Shown: positions 46,046-58,090 of the stretch, piece by piece
Numbering within the stretch: position 1 is the stretch's first letter
Layout: the number at the start of each line of letters is the position of its first letter
DNA from: Liolophura sinensis
Lineage: Eukaryota > Mollusca > Polyplacophora > Chitonida > Chitonidae
Assembly (NCBI RefSeq): GCF_032854445.1
Contig: NC_088301.1
Span: forward strand, 31,649,830 to 31,713,829
DNA: 64,000 nt
Reading direction: 5' to 3'
Notes under the pieces: model-generated
The model's input: only the letters and a program-made list of their open reading frames with translations
Databases searched by the model: none
Told to the model about the DNA's origin: nothing
Translations under genes and position numbers: made by a program

Positions 46046-47761
46046 TGCGAAAGCTGGGTTGCTTTGCCTTGAACTAGTATTTTAGAACTCTCTTGACCCA
46101 CAAACGTGCTGAAACCAGCGGGATAATGTTGCTTTGGTGAGGAAGAACTGCAAAATTTGGCAAAATGACAAGGAATGCTTATACGTATGCTAGTCCGAAA
46201 ACTACGGTCTGAAGGAGAACTATATTCATTAACATGCGGAGGCCGCTTGCCATGCTTACACCTTTTGTAACGTAAGGCAATTTGACACCCGATTTTTGGC
46301 TTGTCAGTGTGCCTTCACAGGTGGAAATAACTCTTGTATATACATAGTTTGCTTGACAGTATCAGGAGTTACTACCCTTGTTAGGCACACGCCCTGAATT
46401 CTAGAACTTCCGTGACAGAATTTACCCGTCCTTAATAAAATCATCATGATAAGATATCTTGATATCTTGAAGAGTTTCCCTCAGCTCTTGAAATGAGTAA
46501 GATAGGTACCCTCCTAGGGAAGGAGAAGAAAGGAAAACAATGAATGAGGTTGTAGGCCCCCTGTGGTCGAATCCATCTCGCAATCATTCAGTTGCGACAT
46601 TAAGTCAGCGGTTTTCACTACCCACAACCTTTACTACCTTCATTATAAGTAACAAACTCTTGGGGGCGTTCAATATACGAAGTCAATAAAAAAAATACAT
46701 TATTTTTTACTGAGGGCATCTAATAATTCTACATTAATAATTCCAATACTTACATGCGCTTCCATGCAGTTCTCCCACATATTTCATACAAAGGAATGGT
46801 TTGTGCTTTGACCATGAGGAAATATATTAAGGTACAACAAACAGATATACTGAAACCACATCTGCATTCCGTGGACCTGAGGAACTTGTCTATACATAAA
46901 TCCAAAATTACTGTCAGGGATTATATGTAATGTCAGTTGTTCTTAGCAATCATGTAGAGCAGTCGGCACCGAGATAGTAAACCTTTTAAGTGTTAAGTGT
47001 TCCGCAAGCCTTGATGGGCCTATACCTCCTTCACGCGACGGTTACCCTGATTCTTCTGTTTTGGGGACACGTGGTCTGCTGTTTTTGGCCAATATACATG
47101 TAATTGTAGCAGGAATATTTCCTTTTTCCTTTTTTCCACTTGGTTAGTCCATCTAATGAACAACATATTCATATCTTTACTTTTAAAGAAATCGGAGAAA
47201 GAAATATAATTCTTTTCTTTCAACACAACTAATATCTGCTCAAAAATTAAGAAAATTGTGGTTTTGTTGAATTTTAACATATTTTATTAAGCAACTTAAT
47301 ATGAATAGCGTCTAATAGACTAGTAGTTAGTGCATGATTATAGTACCAAGTATAATTTTTGAATGATATTTTGTTACACCCAGAATTGATGAAAAGAACA
47401 TCATCTTCATGCCAAAAAGGTGAAATCTTCGTATATGTTTACACATTCAAAATTCAAGTATTGAATTGTTAGCGTTTCCTATGTTTTTATTAATAAAATA
47501 TTAATCAAACTGAGAGTGTTTCATAAACAGCAATGACATTAGCATATGTTGATCTATTCATAAAGATCTGGCGAAATTCGGTGGGTACCCAAAGCACCCC
47601 TATCTCTTCCACCCATAAACCCGACGCCTGTCATCTAAGTGAAAAATTCACAAAATTCACAATTCACAAATAAATCATTCAATCAACATTTCTAATCAAA
47701 CGGAAGAGAAGTACCCGTAACCAGGCAGAACAGAGTGGAACATTCAAGACGTGTATGCTTA
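46046..47761. other. Intergenic stretch without a recognised gene
   Basis: A decayed SINE-A-like 3' piece may lie at 47605-47690 (ACCCATAAACCCGACGCCTG, AAGTGAAAAATTC, AATAAATCATTC). Frames at 47020-47280 (-) are unrecognised. Confidence 0.35.
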
Positions 47762-47905
47762 CAAAGGTCTTACAAAAGGTCATGGGTTTCCCCGGGCTCT
47801 TCCCTATTTCCCCTCACCATAATGGTGGACGCCGTCCATCGTATAAGTGAAATATTCCTGAATACGGCGCAAAACAGCAATCAAACGAATAAATAATAAA
47901 TAATT
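47762..47905 (+). repeat. SINE-A 3' half
   Basis: GTCATGGGTTTCCCCGGGCT, CTCACCATAATGGTGGACGC, CGTATAAGTGAAATATTCCT and a tail AATAAATAATAAATAA. A short internal duplication (CCGTCCATCGT) is specific to this copy. Confidence 0.82.
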
Positions 47906-48560
47906 GTGTCTTGAGACAATCTGGTCCGTTGATCAAATCTATGCAACTCTAGTTGGATATCTACATTGCAATACAACATCCCAGGAATCATCTGGTACCT
48001 GGCGAAGTTTCATACAGAAGGCCTTGACTTTTGACAGCGTTATAGGCGATATGATTGTAAGTATATACTATACATATAGAATTACCCGAAAATAGGTACG
48101 GTGTGAAACCATCAAGCTGGAATAGGGACAGGGAAAATAACATGAGCTCGCCTTTGGCGACTCGTTGCAAATTCATAAAAGCACTTTTCCTTTTCAACCA
48201 ATAAGGACGTTCCAGGTCAATAATCGTAAGGCCAATTACCAAAACGACGTTTAACACAAACCGACAAATAATATAAAGTATAATATATATATAGAAAATA
48301 CATAAAGTAGGAAAATAGGACGGAATCATGCAAAGAGAAGCAGTTTTCAATGATGTTGGAAAGACGCAAGGTATTTCTAGGAGACTGAGTCAAATCAATA
48401 TTCAAATCGTGTACCATGCTAGATTATCAGTTGTTGATAACAAAATATGTATCTCAGCTGCGCTTTGCAGCTGTTCATATATCCAAACTGGCGATTCTAA
48501 TCTAATTCAACAGGATGAACATATAGCCCCTAGCCCCGGGTTAAGCGGAATTAGACAAAA
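47906..48560. other. Stretch without a recognised feature
   Basis: An AT-dinucleotide-rich patch lies at 48275-48300. No gene was found. Confidence 0.4.
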
Positions 48561-49074
48561 TCATGAAGTACAGCGCCAGAGATTCTGGACGCTTTGTCCA
48601 TATTTACTTACAAGAGAATTATACTCATTGTAAAACTTAAGAAACTTGGAGTGAAGGCGTCTGATGGAATAATCCATGACACACTTACTTTTGAAGTAAT
48701 AACTTATGACGTTGACTGAAATCGTCACACAACACGCAGGATCTAACAAATGCTACAAGGCGAGATATGTGCACGTCATATGATGGACGCTTTGGCATAT
48801 TGCTGTCCAAGTAAGGATAATTTACAGTATTAATAATATCTGTGGTTTCCTTTAAATCCAGTGGGTAAATATCTTTCACGGTCTTTTTTTGATATAAATT
48901 GTTTAAAGCTAGCAGATCATCAATATACCTTTTAGTGAATGAGAAAGATCGGACCCGTATCTTCAAAAAGCTTTTTGAATATGCATACCGTTCTGCGAAG
49001 ATCTCCCATAACATGCATTGATTTTCTCTCAGTTTCAAGAATATTTTTCTTGAGACAAAGGAACTTTTTCGCAT
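48561..49074 (-). pseudogene. Broken reverse-transcriptase remnant of a retroelement
   Basis: The - strand reads RYIDDLLALNN, an RT catalytic Y-x-D-D box, followed by KDIYPLDLKETTD and, after an apparent deletion, SNMPKRPSYDVHISRLVAF. In my memory of invertebrate genomes, blocks like these (YIDDLL, IYP.EL, SNIP..P.YGVYISQL) recur in a family of RT-bearing hypothetical proteins. A frame change near 48689-48700 then leads to RRLHSKFLKFYNEYNSLVSK, which resembles the conserved tail of the same proteins. Stops, the internal deletion and the frameshift show it is dead. I cannot decide whether the parent was Penelope-like or another non-LTR type. Confidence 0.7.
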
Positions 49075-49174
49075 GATCTGAATCAGTTAAGCTCAAAGGT
49101 GATTCACTCTGAATCAAATGATGTGAAGAACCATTCTATTGTTCTGCTTAATTTGCTGATCCAAACAAGGTTTC

Positions 49175-49330
49175 ATTTAATTATCTGATTGTTGTTTAAC
49201 GTCATACTCAGCAATTTTACGCATACGCTGGTGGTCAGTTTTTATGGATGAAGGAAACCTTAATTCCCGGGACAAAACAACCCACCTTTAGCAAGTCTTT
49301 CCCACCTGTGACGTACACATGTGGGAACAC
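49175..49330 (-). repeat. SINE-B partial copy, reverse
   Basis: It has ATCTGATTGTTGTTTAACGT, CATACTCAGCAATTTTACGC, GGTGGTCAGTTTTTATGGAT and TCTTTCCCACCTGTGACGTA. The head is missing. Confidence 0.6.
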
Positions 49331-49784
49331 CGTACTGTACACGCGCTGTTCAAGGAACGTTGTACTGCGCAAACGGCCATATTAGCGTCGTCAACCATGG
49401 CATCACCATGGCAACAACTTATTATCACATAGAAAACTAAGCGTGAACGCATGCTAGAAGTGAAGATAGACATACTCGTTTGCACGATATTTGGTTAAAA
49501 ACGGTGCCATTCACAAGTAATGTATCTCTGTTAGCAGTTAATACACCTGTAATTCTTCCATCTTGCTCCACGCTATTTATTTTTACATGGCTGTAAATAT
49601 GTGCTTAATTTCTACTCAGGAAATTGTATTCAGCTGAAAATGCCGTTGAATGTGCGACATGTTCTTGAGTAATCAATCAAACGGTCTGTTCATCTGCTTT
49701 GTAACCGTATTTGTAAGTTGCAACTATAAATATTATGGACACTGATGCATTTATTTGACAATTGTCTCCAAGTTAACGCACATT
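49331..49784. other. Stretch without a recognised feature
   Basis: No exon or repeat copy was found. Confidence 0.4.
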
Positions 49785-50735
49785 CTCACATGCCTCATGA
49801 TAGGCTGTGATACCATAACACATGCACATATGCATCATGATAAGCTGTGATATGCAGACATGCCTAATGATAGGCGGTGATACCATAACACATCCACATA
49901 TGCCTCATGATTAGCTGTGATACCATTACACATGCACGTATGCCTCATTATAGGGTGTGATACCATAACATATGCACACATGCCTCATGACAGACTGTGA
50001 TACATAACACATGCACACGTCTCATGATAGGCTGTGATACCATAATACATGCACACATGCCTCAAGATAGGCTATGATACCATAACATATGCACACATGC
50101 CCCATGACAGGTTGTGATATGGACATATGCCTAATGAAAGGCTGTGATATCATAACACATCCACATATGCCTCATGATGGGCTGTGATACCATAATACAT
50201 CCACATTTGCCTCATGATAGGCTGATACCACGACACATGCACATATACCTCATGATATCATAACACATCCACATATGCCTCGCGATTAGCTGTGATACCA
50301 TAACACATCCACATATGCCTCACGATGGGCTGTGATACCATAATACATGCACATTTGCCCCATGATAGACTGTGATATTATAACATATGCACACATCCCT
50401 GAGAATATGCTGTGATACCACAACACATAAACACATGCCTCATAATAGGCTGTGATACTGTAATACATGCACACGTGCCTCATGAAAGGCTCTGATACCA
50501 TAACACATGCACACATGCCTCATGATAGGCTGTGATACCATAATATATGCACACACGCCTCATGATAGGCTGTGATGCTATAATACATGCACATATCTCT
50601 CACGATAGGCTGTGGTTCCATAACACATGCACATGCCTCATGATAGGCTGTGATAGGCCTACTTTAACACATGCACACATGCCTCATGATAGACTGTGAT
50701 ACCATATCACATGCAAACGTCTCATGGTAGACTGG
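49785..50735. repeat. Minisatellite, 40-bp unit, about 24 copies
   Basis: The unit is CACATGCACATATGCCTCAT followed by GATAGGCTGTGATACCATAA. Copies vary by point changes and small deletions. Every unit carries one or two CANNTG motifs (CACATG, CATATG), which is incidental unless shown otherwise. The - frame at 50286-50516 is an array artefact. Confidence 0.92.
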
Positions 50736-50860
50736 GGACTTTGTGGCCAAGTTGTTACAGGGTACTAGCGCAAGACAATGACTCAGGAGGTTCCCATCCC
50801 CAATGCAGTGGCCGTTTGATGTAGTAAAGGCAGTGACCTGAGTTTTACCTATTTTAGGGT
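50736..50860 (+). repeat. SINE-A-like head abutting the 40-bp array
   Basis: GGGACTTTGTGGCCAAGTTG, AGGGTACTAGCGCAAGACAA and TGACTCAGGAGGTTCCCATC resemble the tRNA-like head of SINE-A. The 3' part is not recognisable. Confidence 0.5.
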
Positions 50861-52609
50861 GCACCTATACCTCTAGCACATACAGCCTATGTATAGCTGT
50901 AGTGTTAATATACATGTAAATTGTATGAAAAAAATTAGTCAGTTTTGTTTTCGGTCAAAAAAGCTTTAGATAAAAGACTATTTATAATCTCTATTCTTCA
51001 CTTGTGTGTATATACTTTACAGACAGGGCTCAAATTACTTCCGTGTTGGACAAAAACTCTTTGTAATTCGTGTGCTCAAAGACCTCTGAGTCAGACAACA
51101 TTTCAGTCTAGTTTAAATAATTCACCATATATACGGTGAACAAATCTTCTCTTCAGAAATTGCAGCTAACAAGTCGTTTTTGAGGTTAAACGAGAATACA
51201 CACAGAGACTGACAGGTTCGTGGATTAATTTGGGCTGCCTCTATAATTATGTACGATACATAGAAAGCGCCAAATGTAATTGTAAGCTACCCCTGTATGC
51301 TCTCGCGTAAAAGACAACAAATAATAAAACCTATTCAATTCCTAGTTATTTGGGAAGGCGTACTTGGTAATTATAAATCACCATCAAATACGGAATTCTT
51401 ACTAGTCGATGGGATGTGCCATGTTAAAGCAAACGAGAACACGGTGTCACGTCACTCTTAGCCCACATACGAAAAGTTGAAAGACAAAACAAACGGGTCC
51501 TTGTGTTATGGAAATAACTCGCGCCTGATTGGATAAAACTGATAACATTTTATTTACTTGCTTATTGCAAAACTGCGATATCTCTGACAAAAATAAAAAT
51601 GTAGGCATTCTAAGCCTCCCGTGAGACGCTTGTCAAACTTTCTCTGGGATACTTTATTCATGAACAGGCCTGTTCGGGCCTACATTTTGGCTTAGAGATC
51701 TGTTTTCTTTTGAATTCCAACCTTCCTAAAAACGAGTGTTCAGAGGTATATTACCTGATGACATGTCTGTGTTGAACCCGTTCTTTCTGAAAATGTTGCC
51801 AGTTCTGTCCCAAAATGTGACTTCCACTGAGCTCTTGTAATGTCCATGCAATAGTAAGTTCGTCGTACATGAAATTTGCTTTATGCTCCAGACCCTTGAT
51901 GCCGAAAAATGTTTACTCATTAGTAATCACCTTAAAGGTAGGGCTGAACCAAAAAAATTCTCTACCCGAATTACTTTATATATGATCGGAATTGAAGGGT
52001 TTTCCAGTTATTGGTATAGAAAACAGGGATACGCATAAATAGATTTCCGCAAATGTCTTGCGCATCAAACTTCATGAAGACACGTGACATTCCAACCCCT
52101 TCCACCCACCCCATCTAAATTTCACTTTCACCGGGTATATACTACCTAATTTGAAAGCAATTTATACATGTCCACTCTGTTCACCATACGATTTTCTATG
52201 AGTCTTCTGACGAGTATTTAACTATCCACGAAAGCTGCTAATAATACCCACAAATGGGTCGGTGAAATGGGTCAAAGTATGCAGAACACAAACACACGTG
52301 TGAATAGTTGATGAATTCAGGTATAATATACTTCTTATACGTACGCCCCTAAAACTGTATGTTTTGGTGATTTGCTTCCAAAACAAATGGCGTTGGTTTC
52401 ATGTATTTGTGCTAAACAAAAAGCGCTCGTTGTACTGAATCTGACATAATACAGCTTAATATTAGATATCGGTAACAGTTTAGGTACACATGTATATTTT
52501 ATTTAGTTATTTGACGTCATATAAGTAAGTTATCAATACAAATCAGGAGTCTGACTTATCTGTTTAAATCAAAACTAAAATCTGAACTCCTGCAACATAT
52601 ACTCAACAA
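50861..52609. other. Intergenic stretch without a recognised gene
   Basis: No supported exon or repeat. Confidence 0.4.
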
Positions 52610-52870
52610 TTTTTTTTTTTTTTTGCTTTATGGGATGCACGGGGTTCAGTTTTATGGATGGAAGTAAATGGAGAGACCTTCCCCCTTGTGACATACAAAC
52701 ATGCATATCATATCGGTGGAAGACAATCGGTTTTCAGTGAACTTTACACAACGCCAAAAACCAAATGACAGTCGTCGACCCTCTTATTCCCTGACCAAGG
52801 CCAGGTTTGAACCCGCACCTTATGTGTCCTATGTAGCAATTGAAAGGCAAGCTCCTGTACTCGTCCACTA
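52610..52870 (-). repeat. SINE-B copy, reverse
   Basis: After a T tract it has GGTTCAGTTTTATGGATGGA, GAGACCTTCCCCCTTGTGAC, ACCAAGGCCAGGTTTGAACC (box B in reverse: GGTTCAAACC) and CGCACCTTATGTGTCCTATG, colinear with 5250-5525. Confidence 0.65.
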
Positions 52871-53960
52871 ATCCTAATAATTTACATTCCCTGGCAACAT
52901 CTTCACAAAATATTTACGTCACAAATATACTGTTAACCGGTTCTCTCCAAAATGACACATATAAGTATAAATCCTGTAGTGTAAACGACATTTAAAATAT
53001 GTTTTTCATGATGTATTTTGCACCGCCTTCTTTGTAGTACCACAATGTTCCACCTATATACACGTGCCTCTTAAACATACTATACCTTGTGGAATATATA
53101 CAATGTATGCTTTATCCTTGGGACAGGTTGAATTATGCAAAAGATATCTCGCCAGTAGGCTACACATGAGCTACCCTGCCTCTATATATCCCACATCCTG
53201 GTGACATATTTAGTACAGTACTGTATCCCTAAAAATAGGCCTTGTAAAGACTGCGCAAGAAAACACATCCCAGAATACTGATCCCTGCTATTTAAATAAG
53301 GAGTCGCGACATATATAGGGTTATCAAGATAACGTTTTCTGATGCCTCATTTATATACACTTATCACTCTAATTCATTTTTCATTTGCCATATACATAGG
53401 TCAGCCAGTGAATATGCCTACATCCGCTGTAAGCTGATTGGAGTATATAGGTCTAATCCGTGTAGAGCTAAAAATATCATTTTACTCATGATGGTGAAAT
53501 TCGCCATTTTGTGAAGTGACTCGTCGAAAAAAATAATACCGAACAGGGGATCCATTGATGCATCCCACGTACGTGGGTCCTCTATGAATTGGCCTTGTAA
53601 CAAATATGTATGGGCGTGGCCCAGGCACGAAAAAGGTGTTGTGACGTTATCAGGATTATCGCTGATTTGGGCTGTCGAAATCAACGATTCTATCCAACAG
53701 CCCTGTTCATTGGTTGAACTGTAATGACATTATATACGAACACAGACTAAGTGTTTTTCATACTCTAATGCATGTCATTTTTGTTATAACTTTCACGTCA
53801 TACCTCTGGCAAGTACCATTAGGCCTGTAGGTGATAATTGCTACATGTGTCAATTACTATAGCAACGAGCTAATGCTGGCAGATGTCTGCAGACGGTCAA
53901 TGCCGTTCCTTGAGCCTGTCGCATGGAAGCCTGTCTGCTACCTGTAGACGGCAATGGCGG
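52871..53960. other. Upstream flank of GIPC, nothing recognised
   Basis: No exon or repeat copy was found. Confidence 0.4.
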
Positions 53961-53965
53961 GCTGA

Positions 53966-53970
53966 CCAAT
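53966..53970 (+). promoter_or_regulatory. CCAAT box in the GIPC promoter/5' region
   Basis: GACCAATCAG lies about 440 bases before the GIPC ATG. It is the extended consensus for NF-Y. A good donor-like CCAGGTGAGAG follows at 53990, so the 5' UTR may itself be spliced. Confidence 0.4.
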
Positions 53971-54410
53971 CAGAATCCTCGTTACAAACTGCCAGGTGAG
54001 AGAATCTGGACAGGTGTGCAGGGTGTTGAATCAGGGCTTACTGACGACGGCTTCTCTTAGCCATAGCCAACCAGCCAACCATAACTACAGTAGACAGCCA
54101 TCAGCCGGGACATTTCTGTGAAAATCGTGATCGTATGTGGGGAATATAAGTTTACAGGAGAGGCTGATCGAGTGAGGGTCGGTATACGTAATAGGCTAGA
54201 GGGTGAGATTAGTGAATCTGTGAGCGGTGACACGCTAAAGGTGTACAGAAAACGTCGACCCGGGGAGAGTTTGCACTTCCGGTATTCGGCTGCCATTTTT
54301 CGTTGGCGGATCAGCTCTGCGGTGACAGGTACAGTTCTGTGCCCAGGTCACTTTTATTTCCTCTACTCTGGAGACACGAAACCCCTAGAAAGTAGATCGC
54401 TCGCCTCAAC

Positions 54411-54740
54411 ATGCCGCTAGGAATATTCGGAAAGAAGAAATCAAACATTTCAAAGGACGTTCATGGGAGCTTAGTGGAGAGCCAACAGACAAATAACGAT
54501 GAGCCGCCCCGCCCAAGCACGGAGGCCCCGCCACCCAGTAAGACGGCAGAGGTGTCGGGCAATGGCTCGGCAGCCCGACCTGCCGTACCCCGACAGAACG
54601 ATCCCCAGCCCCCACGACCCAAACTCGTGTTCCATTGCCAACAGGCACACGGCAGTCCCACCGGTATCATTTCGGGCTTTACTAACGTCAAGGAGCTATA
54701 TCAGAAAATCGCCGATTGTTACGATCTAAAAGTCCAAGAT
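54411..54740 (+). CDS. gipc: GIPC-family PDZ adaptor, first coding exon (residues 1-110)
   Basis: The ATG has a good start context (CAACATGC). The exon begins MPLGIFGKKK, as GIPC proteins do, then has a Pro/Ser-rich linker (residues ~28-70), then the start of the GH1 domain: PKLVFHCQQAHGSPTG and ISGFTNVKELYQKIADCY. It ends after KVQD at a consensus donor (GATGTAAGTATT), phase 0. GIPC proteins (GH1-PDZ-GH2) are cytoplasmic adaptors that bind C-termini of membrane receptors through PDZ and link endocytic vesicles to myosin VI; that is family knowledge. The PDZ and GH2 parts are not in this window. The frame at 54118-54420 that overlaps the start is 5' UTR. Which of the vertebrate GIPC1-3 it corresponds to cannot be told, as invertebrates usually have one gene. 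Confidence 0.93.
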
Positions 54741-55389
54741 GTAAGTATTTAATCACAAAGTGTACTATGTAGCCTGTTATTGTGACAGGTTAAACCCAGA
54801 CATATACAGGTAAATCTGTGCTTATGTGTTTGTTTGAAATGAAGGGTGGGAACATCATCTGGTTGAGCTGGGTTTAATTTGGAGACGGTGTGGTGATGGA
54901 TGGGGAGTGGGGGATGGTAGGAAAGTATTATTCACAATTAACTAATCTATGGGGCTCATTCTACGAAGCAGTCAACAACCTGCACCTAGCATAATCTTCA
55001 CGACATCATACAATGATGTGATATGTCATTTTGACAGCTTTTAAGAACTGAACCCTGCATATTATATGCATGTAGTATTAATGTACTGTACAGTGTAAAA
55101 CTTCAATCAAATAAATAAACAAATTTTAATTGACCTTTAAATTATGTTCTTATGTGTACTGTAATTGGAGATGTTCCTTTTTCTTAATATGCAGCAGATA
55201 ATGAATCTAGTTTAATAATGTTCAGTCAGCAATCCAGTATAGCCCACCTGAGTATTGATTACCCAGGGGTAGTATGACTTAGATCAATATTGAGTAATAA
55301 GGCATCAAAGTTCTCACTCTAGTACAAAGTTGAGCTTTAAGCACAACACAAAGCTAAGGTATATCCCAAAGATTGAAGGGTAATATCCA

Positions 55390-56720
55390 GTGAAACTGGG
55401 ACGATAGTTAACGGTTTTGAGATAAGAACTGTAGGCTAATCATGTATCATGCAAATAGAAAGACAGTTGAACTGTTCAGAGATAAGAACATCAGTAAATA
55501 TGTCTTAATTGGATGGCACTCACAGTTGAACTGTTCTGAGATGAGAACTTTAGGCTAGCCATACATCATCAAATGTGAATGGGATGGGTGTTCAACTGTT
55601 CTGAGATAAGGACAGTAGGATAACCATATATCATTGGATGAAAACGGGATGACAGTTGAACTGCTCTTGAACTGCTCTGAGATAAGAACTGTATATACTG
55701 CACACAAAGCCACTTTTTTATACTCTTGAAATTCTGCCCTGATCAGAATTGAACATTTTTTCGTTACTATAATCACCTGTATATATTATTTATTTATTTC
55801 CTTTTTTTCACAGGAACTGATAATCCCGATATTTATAATCACCATAGTTCACGTGCCTGTATTATATACAAATTTTATGTTAATGGTATAGAGCAAGCTC
55901 CAGGGAGCTTTATTCCCACCAGTATGTTTCTGTATGTTTATATAAATCTTGTGTTTTGTATTTTATATTGGTGAATAAACAAACAAACAAACAAACTACA
56001 TGTATGTAGACTAACCATACATCACTTAATTAATGTGGCTGGGAAGCTGGTTGATCTGCTGTGAGGTAAAAACTTTTGGCTATAAACATACATCAGTTGA
56101 TGTCACTGGGTTGACACTGATAGTTTAACTCTCAAGGACTGTTAGTTAACTGTAGATCACTTTATAAATGAGACTAGGATGCTGGTTGAAATGTTTGGAG
56201 ATAAGAACTGTAGGCTAACCATGCATCAACAAATGTGACTGGGATGACTGTTCCACTGTTTTGAGATAAGAACCGTAGTAAAACCATATATCATTTGATG
56301 AAAATTCAGATGACAGGTTAACTGTTCTGACAGTTGAACTGTGCACAGATAAGAACTGTACATACTACATAGGCTAACCATACCTCAGTGATTGTTCTGG
56401 GTTTGCAGGTGAACTGTTATGAGATAAGAACTGTAAACAAACCATTCAGCATCAGATGTGACTTTGATGACAGTTGAACTGTTTCAGTATTATAGAATTT
56501 GGCCAGTCGCAGCAATGTGCTTTAGCGCTGAACATCTTTGCAGTAAAGAATTTTATTGGCCAGATATTAATGAGATAAGGACCGTAGATCAACCATATTT
56601 CATTTAATTTGACTATAGGATGGCAGCTGAACTGTTCTGAGATCAAGTTAAAACCTGTAGGCTAGTCAAACTGCTGAACTGTCCTGAGGTAAAGAACGTA
56701 GGCCAACCGGAACAGTAATT
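55390..56720. repeat. Degenerate minisatellite, ~65-bp unit, in GIPC intron
   Basis: The units combine GACAGTTGAACTGTTCTGAG, ATAAGAACTGTAGGCTAACC and ATACATCATC plus a variable spacer. About 14 diverged copies occur, interrupted at about 55700-56000 by unrelated sequence with a retroposon-like end. Confidence 0.8.
55796..55997 (+). mobile_element. Possible retroposon 3' end with (CAAA)n tail
   Basis: The segment interrupts the 65-bp array and ends GGTGAATAAACAAACAAAC followed by more CAAA units, typical of a retroposon tail. Its body (TAGAGCAAGCTCCAGGGAGC) is not recognised. Confidence 0.4.
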
Positions 56721-57329
56721 AATGACTATATATTGTACTAATTGTTCAATTTTGTGGTGACTGTAATATATGGATCTTGCAATGATCTCACCCAGCTCAG
56801 TACAAGCTATACAGAGCCTCTAGTAGTGGTGTAACTGGGTGGGTCTGGTTTAAGAAGATACCATAATAAATCAAAGCAAGTCATTGTCTAACAATACATG
56901 CAGATACATGTACCAGTATGGGATAGTTAAGAGCTGTCTGACATTCCTGCCAGTCTCCGATTTTTAATGAAGGAATCATTGTTTTTAGGAATTCCTATAA
57001 ATCAGTGTTCATAATCCATTCCTATTTAAATATCCCAGGAAAGCAAAATAAGCAGAATATATAAAGCACAGATAACCTGTTAGATTATATTTAGCTGAAC
57101 ATTGGCTATATTTACTTTGACAATATTGGGCTATGTTTGTAGGTTGTAGATTTTGAACTGTTTGTGTCTAATTTGCCTGTCAGTTGACTCCTGATACCAT
57201 CTAGCATTCAGAAAATAGATAAGTCTTTCTTATAGTCAGAAATACATGTTAAAGAGTCTTGCAGATGTGATTGATTGATTATAATCTTAAACAAGAACAG
57301 AAGGTACATACCCTGTTCATACATGACAG

Positions 57330-57660
57330 ACATATAAAGGTGTGAACAAGCATGATATGACATATAGAGATATGGCTGACTGTAAGCATACATCAGAGAG
57401 GCTGTAAACACATACATATAAAGGTGTGAACAAGCATGATATGACAGAGATATGGCTGGCTGTAAGCATACATCAGAGAAGCTGTAAACACAGACATATA
57501 AAGGTGTGAACAAGCATGATATGACATATAGAGATATGGCTGATTGTAAGCATACATCAGAGAGGCTGTAAATACACAGACATATAAAGATGTGAACTAG
57601 CAAGATATGACATACAGAGATATGGCTGCCTGTAAGCATACATCAGATGGTGTGAACAGA
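57330..57660. repeat. Tandem repeat, ~84-bp unit, about 4 copies
   Basis: The unit ACATATAAAGGTGTGAACAA, GCATGATATGACATATAGAG, ATATGGCTGACTGTAAGCAT, ACATCAGAGAGGCTGTAAAC is repeated with small deletions. The 143-codon - frame (57208-57639) is produced by the array. Confidence 0.88.
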
Positions 57661-57958
57661 CATAGCATATGGTGTGAACAGACATAACAGCCACTCACTC
57701 AGACTTGACCGGCACTCACTCAGGCATGGTAGGCACTGTATCACTGGAACATCCAAGCTTTCAATGTACACATTATTGATATTTCCACCTAGCACACAGC
57801 TTAATTATTATTCATGTAAGTCTGTAGGTAATATAGCGTTGATGTGTTGGTGTATGATGTAGTTAAATCTGTGCTATATCTAATGGGCAAAATCACTGGA
57901 AAATGGTGTGCATGAAATAAATGTTTCAAGTTTTTTTATTCATGTATATATGCAGTAC

Positions 57959-58090
57959 CAGGCTCCAGTTTCATGAAGTGTACTTCAGTGTTACGTTGCC
58001 CTTAGCTATGTGCACTTTAAATCTCTACAACATACACTGCTATGGAAGTTAAGGGCTTACTTAGCTAAGTGAGCTTCATGAAACCAGTCT
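57959..58090. mobile_element. Small palindromic MITE-like element
   Basis: The ends GGCTCCAGTTTCATGAAGTG and GAGCTTCATGAAACCAGTCT are inverted repeats. Inner parts (TTAGCTATGTGCAC, TTAGCTAAGTGAG) also pair weakly. The direct repeat CAGTAC flanks it at 57953-57958 and 58091-58096. At 132 bases it has no coding capacity. Confidence 0.65.

Noticed and set aside
49785-50735. CRISPR-like array
   Set aside because: Units are contiguous with no unique spacers, and the setting is eukaryotic. It is a minisatellite.
54118-54420. 100-codon + frame overlapping the GIPC start
   Set aside because: It is in another frame from GIPC and lacks homology. It is 5' UTR sequence.
57208-57639. 143-codon - frame with repeated serine/cysteine-rich segments
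   Set aside because: It is generated by the ~84-bp tandem repeat.
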